A stretch of DNA of 14,689 nucleotides from the NCBI GenBank assembly GCA_002372815.1, contig DFIR01000063.1, positions 34,163 to 48,851 on the forward strand, given 5' to 3'. Origin of the DNA: Lachnospiraceae bacterium UBA3692. Its GTDB lineage: Bacteria > Bacillota > Clostridia > Lachnospirales > Lachnospiraceae. How positions within the stretch are numbered: position 1 is the stretch's first letter; every line of letters begins with the position of its first letter. Shown one piece after another: positions 7,945 to 14,234 of this stretch. The translations under genes were made by a program, and so were the position numbers. The notes under the pieces are model-generated. The model had not been told where the DNA came from. It saw only the letters and a list, made by a program, of their open reading frames with translations, and ran no database searches.

Positions 7945-8304
7945 ATGCACGAAATGGGCATCATCCTCAATCTGGCGCGCACGCTGGATGAGACAGCAGA
8001 AGAAAACAAGCTCACGAAGATCGGCTCCGTCACACTCCAGGTCGGCGAGGTGTCCGGCATCATGACGGACTACTTCGTGGACTGCTGGAATTATTTCAAG
8101 GTGAAGCATCCGGTCCTGAAGGACTCCGAGCTGCGCCTCGAGACCATTCCGGCGGTCACCTGGTGCGACAGCTGCGGCAGGACCTATGAGACGGTGAAGT
8201 ACGGGCGGGAGTGCCCGTACTGCCACAGCGGGGAGACCTGGCTGCTGCGGGGAAATGAGTGTGTGATCAAGGAGATCGAGGCCGAGGGAGAAGAAGATGC
8301 TTGA
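7945..8304 (+). CDS. hypA: Hydrogenase maturation nickel metallochaperone HypA
   Basis: The 119-residue product has full HypA length. It opens with MHEMG, whose His2 is the family's nickel ligand. The zinc-binding loop holds two CxxC pairs: C74-D-S-C77 and C90-P-Y-C93. HypA delivers nickel to the large subunit of [NiFe] hydrogenase with HypB. The ribosome binding site is weak and the gene lies 12 bases after the Fe-S oxidoreductase, so translation is probably coupled. No hydrogenase structural gene and no hypB are in view. Either they lie elsewhere or this copy serves another role beside the oxidoreductase. The family call is secure; the partner is open. Confidence 0.93.
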   Translation: MHEMGIILNLARTLDETAEENKLTKIGSVTLQVGEVSGIMTDYFVDCWNYFKVKHPVLKDSELRLETIPAVTWCDSCGRTYETVKYGRECPYCHSGETWLLRGNECVIKEIEAEGEEDA

Positions 8305-9366
8305 TTTTATGATCCATACGGAACAGGATCTGGAGCGGGCGGTGGAATCCTACGGGATTCTGCCGCTCTTTCGGAATGCCGTCCCCGGCTGGTCCGTGGA
8401 GGAGCACGCCGCGCCCGAGACCTGGTTCACCGACCAGGAGGGCGTCTGGGAGTGGAAGAGCCCGGTGATCTGGGGGACCGGCTGCGCCTACGGCAAGTTC
8501 CTGGGCGGCAAGGCGGTCTTCATCAGCAGGGAGTGGTTTCCGGACTTCGCCAACTGGAGGCGGGACGGGTACGATTTCGACGCGCGGTTCGAGGACGAGC
8601 TGGCCTCTTATCAGGACAAATACCTCTTCGAGCTGACGGACTCGATGGCCCCGGTCCTTTCAAAAGACCTGAAAAAGCCGGCGGCTACAGCAAGACCGGC
8701 CGCAAGGGCTTCGACACCTGCATGAACCGCCTGCAGGCGCAGGGGTATCTGCTGATCAGCGATTTCGTCTACGCCCGGGACAGATACGGAAAAGAATACG
8801 GCTGGGGGATCGCCCAGTATTCGACGCTGGAGAGGTTCATGGGGGCTGCTTTTACGGATCATGTCTATGAGCGGCAGCCGGAGGCCTCCTACGCGCGGAT
8901 CCTGGCCCATGTGCAGAGCCTGGCGCCGGACTGCGACCGGCAGACGATCGAGCGGTACCTGCAGAGGGGCACAGAGAGCTCGCGCGGCGCAGGGTCCGGG
9001 ACCGCGCAGAACTGGCTGGTGCCGTCCAACCCCAAGTACTATGACGTGGTCCGGGCCTTCGAAGAGGAGGAGGTCATCCTGTGGAAGCAGGGCAATGACC
9101 GGATGCAGGTCGGCGACATCGTCTACCTGTACGTGGGGGCGCCTTATTCGGCGATCCTCTACCGCTGCGAGATCCTGGAGACGGACATCCCGTATTACGG
9201 GCGCGAGGAGCACGTCAACATCCGGAAGATGATCCGGATCCGGCGCCTCCGCGTCTATCCAAAAGACCGCTGGACCCTGCAGGAAATGAAAAAATACGAC
9301 GTCGTCTCCGTCCGCTGCGCCCGCAGCTGCCCGCCGAAGCTGGCGGATGCCTGCGAGCATTCGTGA
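8297..9366 (+). pseudogene. AlkZ-related (winged-helix glycosylase-like) protein fused to a C-terminal EVE domain, split by a -1 frameshift
   Basis: The start at 8297 overlaps the hypA stop by 8 bases, with GGGAG (8286-8290) six bases upstream. The first part (8297 to about 8676) reads through TGCAYGKFLGGKAVFISREW and DFANWRRDGYDFDARFEDEL to LSKDLKK. The frame then drifts into low-complexity sequence and stops at 8725. The frame one base back continues the same fold (GGYSKTGRKGFDTCMNRLQ, ISDFVYARDRYGKEYGWGIA) to 9366. The switch lies at CTGAAAAAGCC (8669-8679), so one base, probably an A of the A5 run 8672-8676, appears to be missing. Restored, the protein would be 356 residues. From about 9010 it looks like an EVE/PUA-like domain (NWLVPSNPKYYDVVRAF, VGDIVYLYVGAPYSAILYRC). 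The N-terminal family is related to the AlkZ/YcaQ DNA glycosylases; EVE domains bind modified bases. It may be a true lesion, a sequencing error or, less likely, recoding. Confidence 0.8.
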
Positions 9367-9376
9367 CGCGTCACGA
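9361..9376. promoter_or_regulatory. Perfect 16-bp palindrome TCGTGACGCGTCACGA, operator candidate
   Basis: It spans the stop codon of the AlkZ/EVE gene and lies 70 bases before the flavoprotein start. It has no loop, so it fits a dimer-binding site better than an RNA hairpin. I see no convincing -35/-10 pair in the 80-base gap (9367-9446). Confidence 0.4.
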
Positions 9377-9446
9377 TGTGCCTCCTGAAAGAGCGATGCA
9401 TTACAAAAGAAGTCATTAGAAGCGTTTGAAAAGAAGGAGAACCCGC

Positions 9447-10070
9447 ATGAAAGTACTGCTGATCAACGGAAGCCCTCATGCAAAAGGATGTACGGCGCGC
9501 GCGCTGGAAGAGATGGTGAAGACCTTCCATGAGGAAGGCGTGGAGACGGAAGTCCTCCACATCGGGAACAAAGATGTCCGCGGCTGCATCGCCTGCGGCC
9601 GCTGCAGCGAGCTGGGGCATTGCGTCTTCAACGACATCGTCGCCGAGGCGCAGAAGAAGCTGGAGGAGGCGGACGGCCTGGTCGTCGGCTCGCCGGTCTA
9701 CTACGGGTCTGCCAACGGGACGCTCGTCTCTTTCCTCGACAGACTGTTCTACAGTAAGCAGAAGTCCCTGCGCATGAAGGTCGGCGCCGCAGTCGTGTCC
9801 GCAAGGCGCGGCGGCAACACGGCGACCTTCGACGAGCTCAACAAGTACTTCACGATCTCCGAGATGCCCGTGGCGTCCTCCCGCTACTGGAACCAGGTGC
9901 ACGGCTTCACCGCGGAGGATGTGGAGAAGGACCTGGAAGGCCTGCAATGTATGCGCATTCTGGCCCGCAACATGTCCTTCCTCATGAAGAGCATCGCGCT
10001 CGGGAGGGAGCAGCTGGGACTGCCGGCGCAGGAGGAAATCACATTCACGAGCTTTCCGGACGGGCTGTAA
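9447..10070 (+). CDS. Flavodoxin-fold NAD(P)H-dependent reductase with compact Cys motif (iron-sulfur flavoprotein-like)
   Basis: ATG 9447 has AAGGAG (9434-9439) seven bases upstream; a TTG at 9426 gives a longer frame but no site. The 207-residue product starts with a flavodoxin-like FMN phosphate loop, LLINGSPHAKGCTARAL (residues 4-20). It has the reductase motif SPVYYGSANGTLVSFLDRLF at about 91-110. Between them lies C47-x2-C50-x2-C53-x5-C59, the spacing of the compact 4Fe-4S motif of iron-sulfur flavoproteins (Isf: CX2CX2CX4-7C). Isf-type proteins carry FMN and a 4Fe-4S cluster and move electrons from ferredoxin to oxygen-derived or other acceptors. The substrate here is unknown, and related flavoproteins with the same cysteines are often just called flavodoxin family. 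The gene seems monocistronic and ends at a terminator. Confidence 0.88.
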   Translation: MKVLLINGSPHAKGCTARALEEMVKTFHEEGVETEVLHIGNKDVRGCIACGRCSELGHCVFNDIVAEAQKKLEEADGLVVGSPVYYGSANGTLVSFLDRLFYSKQKSLRMKVGAAVVSARRGGNTATFDELNKYFTISEMPVASSRYWNQVHGFTAEDVEKDLEGLQCMRILARNMSFLMKSIALGREQLGLPAQEEITFTSFPDGL

Positions 10071-10110
10071 GCCGGGGGGCGGGCCGGCAGCGGCAGCAGG
10101 TCCGCCCGGC
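10071..10110 (+). other. GC-rich hairpin downstream of the flavoprotein gene
   Basis: GCCGGG plus CGGGCC (10071-10085, with a 3-base G bulge) can pair with GGTCCGCCCGGC (10099-10110) across a 13-base loop. It starts right after the stop codon and has no T-tract, so it may protect the mRNA 3' end upstream of the true terminator. Confidence 0.4.
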
Positions 10111-10139
10111 TCGACTAGTCCACGGAATCTAAACACGAA

Positions 10140-10170
10140 GGAGCGGCACTCAGTGCCGCTCCTCTTTGTT
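10140..10170 (+). terminator. Intrinsic terminator shared by the convergent genes
   Basis: GGAGCGGCAC (10140-10149) pairs perfectly with GTGCCGCTCC (10153-10162) around a TCA loop and is followed by TCTTTGTT. The T-rich tail is on the + strand, so it mainly ends the flavoprotein transcript. The opposite strand has only a weak tail (TTCGTGTTT). The stop codon of the minus-strand phosphatase is the loop itself. Confidence 0.8.
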
Positions 10171-10953
10171 GCTGTAGAGTTCACAGAATCTGGCGTAGAA
10201 CGAGGGCTGGAGTCCGGCCATCGCGAGGTGGGAGATGTCCCCGATCCGCAGGGCACGGAAGACGGCGATGCCTTCCTGCCGCTCCTCGGTGACGAGCTCC
10301 GTGACGGAGGACGGCGCCATGCACAGTGCCTGCATCGGCATGAAGGGCGACGTGCCCCACAGGCGGGACAGGAAGACGGACGTGATCGCGAAATGGCAGA
10401 AGAAGGCGATCGTCTCGTCATTGGGGCGCTCTGCGCGGTAGATGCCGGCGCCCGCCTTGTCGTCGCGCACGTAGCCGTGCTGCGCCAGCAGGTCATCGAA
10501 GCTTTTCCAGACGCGGTCCAGCGTCTCGACCTGGTCGGAGTGCTGCGTGATGGCGCTCCCCACCCAGCCCACCGGATCGCGGTACTCCGGATGGCCGCAG
10601 TAATAGGCGGGGTAGATGTCCCAGATGCCGCGTTTTCTCGGGGTGCCGTCTTCGTTGTAGTAGGGGTGGAAGGAGCCCTGCAGCTCCGGCAGCCCGGTCT
10701 CCGGCGCCACGAGCGCCGAATCGATCCTGGCGGTGAATTCCTCCAGCCAGGGCAGGGTCTCGGCGGTCATGCCGAGCCTGTTCAAAGTGTAGGAAGCGGT
10801 CTCCTGCGCGCGGCCCAGCGGGGACACATAGGCGTGGTCTATGTGCAGCGAAGGCGCGATCTTCGCCAGCGCCTCTGCCTCGAGCTTGCCGCGGGGCGTC
10901 AGGCTGTCGAGTTCGTAATCGGGTTCTCCGTGACGGATGAATAAAAGACGCAT
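10150..10953 (-). CDS. Histidine phosphatase (phosphoglycerate mutase-like) superfamily protein
   Basis: The start at 10953 has GGAGG (10965-10961) seven bases upstream; the in-frame ATG at 10959 is only one base from that site, so it is rejected. The 267-residue product opens with MRLLFIRHGEPDY, the RHG motif with catalytic H8. SPLGRAQETA (44-53) supplies the second conserved Arg. LEEF (about 70-73) gives the acid region, and FFCHFA gives the second catalytic His (H187). It is longer than minimal family members (about 200 residues), with an insert at about 90-135 rich in Tyr, Trp and Pro. The substrate cannot be inferred; the family covers phosphosugars, nucleotides and phosphoproteins. The gene stands alone, converging on the flavoprotein gene and diverging from the operator-controlled cassette. 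Confidence 0.9.
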   Translation of the reverse strand: MRLLFIRHGEPDYELDSLTPRGKLEAEALAKIAPSLHIDHAYVSPLGRAQETASYTLNRLGMTAETLPWLEEFTARIDSALVAPETGLPELQGSFHPYYNEDGTPRKRGIWDIYPAYYCGHPEYRDPVGWVGSAITQHSDQVETLDRVWKSFDDLLAQHGYVRDDKAGAGIYRAERPNDETIAFFCHFAITSVFLSRLWGTSPFMPMQALCMAPSSVTELVTEERQEGIAVFRALRIGDISHLAMAGLQPSFYARFCELYSNKEERH

Positions 10954-10978
10954 ATACATACCTCCTGTCTTGCGCAGG

Positions 10979-10984
10979 ATTATA
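10979..10984 (-). promoter_or_regulatory. Consensus -10 box for the histidine phosphatase
   Basis: A perfect TATAAT lies on the minus strand about 25 bases before the start codon, giving a short leader that ends in a good ribosome binding site. The best -35 (TTGCCT at 11010-11005) is 20 bases away, which is too far, so the -35 is unassigned. Confidence 0.5.
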
Positions 10985-11048
10985 CTAACATATCCCGAAG
11001 GGGAAGGCAAAATGGTAATTGCGCACCATGGATCCGGACTTCCTAAAA

Positions 11049-11065
11049 ATAGTCAATTAGACTAT
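11049..11065. promoter_or_regulatory. Upstream operator, 17-bp palindrome ATAGTC-N5-GACTAT
   Basis: The sequence is ATAGTCAATTAGACTAT. It shares both 6-bp arms and the 5-bp spacing with the site at 11107-11123 and lies eight bases before the -35 box. A matched pair around a promoter is strong evidence for a dimeric repressor or activator. The best candidate is the NrtR-like regulator in the same cluster. Confidence 0.75.
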
Positions 11066-11073
11066 AAATGTGC

Positions 11074-11102
11074 TTGACACAGGGAATACTGCATGCTAGC
11101 AT
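11074..11102 (+). promoter_or_regulatory. Sigma-70-type promoter of the VWA-PurA-NUDIX cassette
   Basis: A consensus TTGACA (11074-11079) and TAGCAT (11097-11102) are separated by exactly 17 bases. Transcription should start near 11109, inside the downstream palindrome. Confidence 0.8.
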
Positions 11103-11106
11103 GAAT

Positions 11107-11123
11107 ATAGTCAAAGTGACTAT
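11107..11123. promoter_or_regulatory. Downstream operator, 17-bp palindrome ATAGTC-N5-GACTAT over the transcription start
   Basis: The sequence is ATAGTCAAAGTGACTAT, and the symmetry extends to TATAGTCA/TGACTATA at 11106-11124. It covers the expected start of transcription, so an occupied site should block RNA polymerase. Its centre lies 58 bp from that of the upstream site. Confidence 0.78.
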
Positions 11124-11162
11124 AACAAACGGCCAACCAACAAACAGGAAAGGAGGTCCGGC

Positions 11163-12044
11163 ATGGGCGGAGGATATTGGAGAAGGAGCGACTTTGAGGC
11201 GTATTCGGTCAGGTTCGGGAGGAAGGTGACCTTCGACGGCCGCGTCGACACTTCCGGGATGCGCGGGGCGCAGGACATGTACAAGGCGCGGGGGCTGGAT
11301 CCGGCGCTGGATCCTTACAAAGTCATGCGGGAGTGCTGCGACAGCGCGGAGCATCCGGCGACTAAGCCGGTGATCCTGGCACTGGATGTGACCGGGTCCA
11401 TGGGCGGTGCGCTGCTGCGGACCGCGTCGGCGCTGAACGTGATCATGACGGATGTGCTGGGCAGGTTCCGGGACGTGGAATTCATGGTGATGGGCATCGG
11501 CGATCTCGCCTATGACCGGGCGCCGATCCAGATCTCCCAGTTCGAGTCGGACATCCGGGTCGCGGAGCACCTGGACAGGATCTGGTTCGAGCGCGGCGGA
11601 GGCGGGAACGCCTTCGAGTCCTATACGGCGGCCTGGTACATGGGCCTGCACCACACGGCGCTGGATTGCCACAAGCGCGGGCAGAAGGGCGTGATCATCA
11701 CTCTCGGCGACGAGCCGCTGAATCCTTACCTGCCCGGCGAGCGGCTGCAGGACCTGACAGGGGATGCGCTGCAGGGAGATGTGGAGACACGCGCACTCTA
11801 TGCGGAGGCAGCAGAGAAGTTCGACATCTTCCACATCGCCATCGATGACCGGGAGGACTGCTTCGCCAGGTATAGGAAGGGCATTGAGAACAGCTTCGGA
11901 CAGCTTCTGGGGGACCGTCTCCGGATCGCGACGCTGGACGCCCTTCCGAAGGAGATCGTCGCCTGCCTCGCGGAGTGCGGCGTCGAGAAAGGAGGACAGC
12001 ATGCAGAACATCCGGGTGATCATCGGAGCTTCCTACGGCGATGA
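11163..12044 (+). CDS. VWA-fold protein, first gene of the NUDIX-regulated cassette
   Basis: AGGAGG (11151-11156) lies six bases before ATG 11163. The 293-residue product has no signal peptide or membrane segment, unlike the Bat VWA proteins. After a basic N-terminal region (GGGYWRRSDF, VTFDGRVDTSG) comes a VWA core. Its intact metal site is LALDVTGSMGG: D75, T77, S79. GGGGNAFESY (145-154) sits near the second ligand position and LGDEP (181-185) near the third. Family and role are unknown to me beyond the fold. VWA domains usually bridge proteins through a divalent metal. The gene overlaps the PurA-like gene by 44 bases, a long overlap that argues for coupled expression and joint function. 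The promoter and paired operators directly precede it. Confidence 0.85.
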   Translation: MGGGYWRRSDFEAYSVRFGRKVTFDGRVDTSGMRGAQDMYKARGLDPALDPYKVMRECCDSAEHPATKPVILALDVTGSMGGALLRTASALNVIMTDVLGRFRDVEFMVMGIGDLAYDRAPIQISQFESDIRVAEHLDRIWFERGGGGNAFESYTAAWYMGLHHTALDCHKRGQKGVIITLGDEPLNPYLPGERLQDLTGDALQGDVETRALYAEAAEKFDIFHIAIDDREDCFARYRKGIENSFGQLLGDRLRIATLDALPKEIVACLAECGVEKGGQHAEHPGDHRSFLRR

Positions 12045-13269
12045 AGGGAAGGGGCTGGCGACGGATTTTTTCGGGGCGGAAGCTGCAGGCGCCAACACAT
12101 CCTGCGTCACGGTGCTGACCAACGGCGGACCGCAGCGGGGCCACACGGTGGAACTGGCGGATGGGCGGCGGCATGTGTTCAAGCACTTCGGTTCGGCTTC
12201 GCTGCAGGGCGCGGAGAGCTATTTCGGACCGAAGTTCCTGGTGAATCCGATGCAGTTCGTGCGGGAATATGAGGAACTGGCGGCGATGGACCGGGCACCG
12301 GCGGCATCGGTCCATCCCGGGTGCCGGTTCACGACGCCTTACGACGTGCTGGTGAACCAGATGACCCAAGTGAAAAAAGGGCAGCACAACAGCTGCGGCT
12401 TCGGCATCTGGGAGACCGTGCTGCGGTATCAGCGCGGGGCGGGGGTGGCGCTGGGAGATTTTCTCGCGATGGACCGGGAAGGGCGGGCCAGGTACCTGCG
12501 GGGGATCCGGGACGGCTACTGTGCCGGGCGGATGCGGGAGTGCGGGCTGGCTGCGGGCGATGTCTGGGAGGTCTGGTTCGAGGAAGGGCTGCTGCAGCAC
12601 TACCTGGAGGACTGCGAGCTGCTGGCGAGGCTGTGCCCTGTGCGCCGCGAGGCGTACCTGCAGGGCTTCGGGACCGTGCTGTTCGAGAACGGGCAGGGGC
12701 TGCTGCTGGACGGAAACCGGCGCGGCGAAGAGGACTTCACGACCCCCTCGACGACCGGCCTGGGCGGGGTGCTGCCGATGATCGAGGGGACCTTCCGGGG
12801 GGCGGAGGTGGAAGTGTGCTATGTCACCCGGTCCTACCTGACCCGGCACGGGGACGGTCCGCTGGAAGGCGCGGACAGTCTGACGGCAGACGCGGACAGC
12901 CCGGTGGAAGGCGTGGACAGCCCGGCAGGAGACGCAGACAGACCGGTTGGAGGCGCGCCTGCCTCCCTCCGGGGCATCGCCGCCGACCGCACAAATCCGG
13001 CAAATCGTTTTCAGGGGCGGCTCCGTTATGGTATGATGAAGGACACAGAGACCCTGGCGGACCGGATCGGCGCGGATTGCGCGCTCTTTGCGGCCCCCAG
13101 GAGCAAAACCAGGAATCTCTACCGCCCTTCCGTCATGGTCACGCATCTGAACGAGTACCGGGGGATCGACACAGGTCTTCTCGGGGAGCGGTTCGGCACG
13201 GTGTACCTGTCCGACGGGCGGACGAACAGGGATGTGGAGAGACAGCAGGACAGTTTCGAGTTTATTTGA
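12001..13269 (+). CDS. Divergent adenylosuccinate synthetase (PurA) paralogue
   Basis: AAAGGAGG (11988-11995) lies five bases before ATG 12001. The 422-residue product keeps several PurA landmarks: GASYGDEGKG (9-18; family GxxWGDEGKGK) with D14 and K17, a GHT motif with H48, FENGQGLLLD, and the TRHGDGPL loop. PurA makes adenylosuccinate from IMP, Asp and GTP. Several key features are changed. The second Lys of GDEGKGK is Leu19. The aspartate-binding TTGRxRR region is replaced by NPANRFQGRLRYG. The guanine-binding TKLD equivalent reads THLN. An expanded 21-bp repeat follows the GDGPL loop. It is therefore probably a PurA-fold enzyme with another substrate rather than the housekeeping copy. It sits between a VWA gene and an NrtR-like regulator. 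Confidence 0.85.
   Translation: MQNIRVIIGASYGDEGKGLATDFFGAEAAGANTSCVTVLTNGGPQRGHTVELADGRRHVFKHFGSASLQGAESYFGPKFLVNPMQFVREYEELAAMDRAPAASVHPGCRFTTPYDVLVNQMTQVKKGQHNSCGFGIWETVLRYQRGAGVALGDFLAMDREGRARYLRGIRDGYCAGRMRECGLAAGDVWEVWFEEGLLQHYLEDCELLARLCPVRREAYLQGFGTVLFENGQGLLLDGNRRGEEDFTTPSTTGLGGVLPMIEGTFRGAEVEVCYVTRSYLTRHGDGPLEGADSLTADADSPVEGVDSPAGDADRPVGGAPASLRGIAADRTNPANRFQGRLRYGMMKDTETLADRIGADCALFAAPRSKTRNLYRPSVMVTHLNEYRGIDTGLLGERFGTVYLSDGRTNRDVERQQDSFEFI
12850..12954 (+). repeat. Five 21-bp tandem units inside the PurA-like gene
   Basis: The units encode GDGPLEG, ADSLTAD, ADSPVEG, VDSPAGD and ADRPVGG (12850, 12871, 12892, 12913 and 12934). The first unit is the end of the conserved TRxGxGP motif, so the array looks as though it grew from the enzyme's own active-site loop. 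The length is a multiple of three, so copy-number change would keep the frame. Confidence 0.8.
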
Positions 13270-13282
13270 AGAATCGGACGAT

Positions 13283-14170
13283 ATGGCAGAGATAAAAGAC
13301 GCACTGAACAGGTACGCAGGCGCGGAAAACGCGGAAGGGTCCGTCCTCCGGGAAGAAGAGCAGTTCCTCCGGGACTACGATCCTTCCGCTTTCGAGCATC
13401 CGTCGGTCACGGTGGACATCCTGCTTTTCACCGTGGAGGAGCGGCAGCTGAAGGTGCTGCTGGTCCGGAGAGCGACGCCGCCGTTCAAGGGCAGGTGGGC
13501 CATTCCCGGAGGGTTCCTGCGGATGGAGGAGTCCGCGGAAGAGGCTGCCGCGCGCCGGATCCGCGAGGAGGCCGGCGTGGAGGGTGTGCACCTGGAGCAG
13601 CTGTATACTTTTTCGGCGGTGGACAGGGATCCCCGGACGCGCGTGATCTCGATCGCCTATCTTGCGACGGTGCCTGCCGGACAGCTGCGGTTCGGCGCCG
13701 GCGAAGAAACGGCGGAGGCGGCGCTGTTCCGGGTGGGTATCGGGGAGGATTCCGGGGAGGGGGCGCCCGGGGAGGAGGTCTCCGGAGGGGATGTGTCCGG
13801 GGAGAACGTCTCCAGGGAGGGTGTCTCCGGGGAAGCCGGCCGCCTGCTGCTGACCGCGGCGGACGGCACAGTTCTGCCCCCGGAGGAGATCGCCTTCGAC
13901 CACGCGGAGATCCTGTTGACGGCCCTGCAGCGCATGCGCGGGAAGATCGGGTACACGGATCTTGCGTTCGGTTTTCTCGAGGATCCGCAGAGCTTTACGC
14001 TGGCGGAGCTGCGCTATGTGCATGAGGCGATCCTGGGACACAAACTCGACGTCGGGAACTTCCGCCGCACGATCAAACGCGACTACGAAGCCGCCGGCAG
14101 GATCGGGGAGACGGAGATCGGACGGGGCGAAGTCGGGAGACCGGCGATGCAGTATCGTGTGATTCATTAG
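13283..14170 (+). CDS. NrtR-like regulator: NUDIX domain plus C-terminal winged helix
   Basis: ATG 13283 lies 13 bases after the PurA-like stop; an in-frame ATG at 13232 would overlap that gene, and neither has a strong ribosome site, so coupling is likely. The 295-residue product carries the family's SVTVDILLFTVEERQLKVLL and WAIPGGF segments. Its NUDIX box starts at Gly77 and keeps the EE pair and following Gly, but the usual REUxEE reads RRIREE, a Glu-to-Arg change. The C-terminus matches the NrtR winged helix: YTDLAFGFLEDPQSFTLAEL, then VHEAILGHKLDVGNFRRTI. NrtR proteins repress NAD-related genes and release DNA on binding ADP-ribose-type ligands, often with lost hydrolase activity. A six-unit repeat lies between the two domains. 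The best target is the palindrome pair at 11049-11123. Confidence 0.9.
   Translation: MAEIKDALNRYAGAENAEGSVLREEEQFLRDYDPSAFEHPSVTVDILLFTVEERQLKVLLVRRATPPFKGRWAIPGGFLRMEESAEEAAARRIREEAGVEGVHLEQLYTFSAVDRDPRTRVISIAYLATVPAGQLRFGAGEETAEAALFRVGIGEDSGEGAPGEEVSGGDVSGENVSREGVSGEAGRLLLTAADGTVLPPEEIAFDHAEILLTALQRMRGKIGYTDLAFGFLEDPQSFTLAELRYVHEAILGHKLDVGNFRRTIKRDYEAAGRIGETEIGRGEVGRPAMQYRVIH
13745..13834 (+). repeat. Six 15-bp tandem units inside the NrtR-like gene
   Basis: Units encoding EDSGE, GAPGE, EVSGG, DVSGE, NVSRE and GVSGE follow each other without a break in the region between NUDIX domain and winged helix. The codon core is GTC TCC GGG GAG. Confidence 0.8.
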
Positions 14171-14185
14171 CATATTTTGGGGGAT

Positions 14186-14214
14186 TTATTGACCGAACAC
14201 GGGTGATCTATCAT
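14186..14214 (+). promoter_or_regulatory. Weak promoter candidate before the thioesterase
   Basis: TATCAT (14209-14214) is a good -10, but the only -35 choices are TTATTG at 17 bases (poor match) or TTGACC at 14 bases (too close). The 64-base gap after the NrtR-like gene has no terminator, so read-through is as likely. Confidence 0.25.
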
Positions 14215-14234
14215 CCGATCAAAAGGAGGACAGC

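Noticed and set aside
5131..8226. Very long minus-strand open frame (1031 codons) opposite the Fe-S oxidoreductase
   Set aside because: It mirrors the G/C-ending codons of the real gene, has no family motif, and is rich in Leu/Val/Ala/Arg/His as expected from a shadow frame.
8669..8700. Programmed -1 frameshift signal in the AlkZ/EVE gene
   Set aside because: The site G AAA AAG allows only partial re-pairing, and the short GC stem starts at once without the usual spacer, so a base loss is more likely. Kept as a minor alternative.
11012..11029. Small inverted repeat ATGGT...ACCAT between the divergent genes
   Set aside because: Only 5-bp arms, no link to either promoter, and no second copy.
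12321..13295. Plus-strand 324-codon frame overlapping the PurA-like gene
   Set aside because: Arg/Gly/Pro-rich composition typical of an off-frame reading, and no ribosome binding site.
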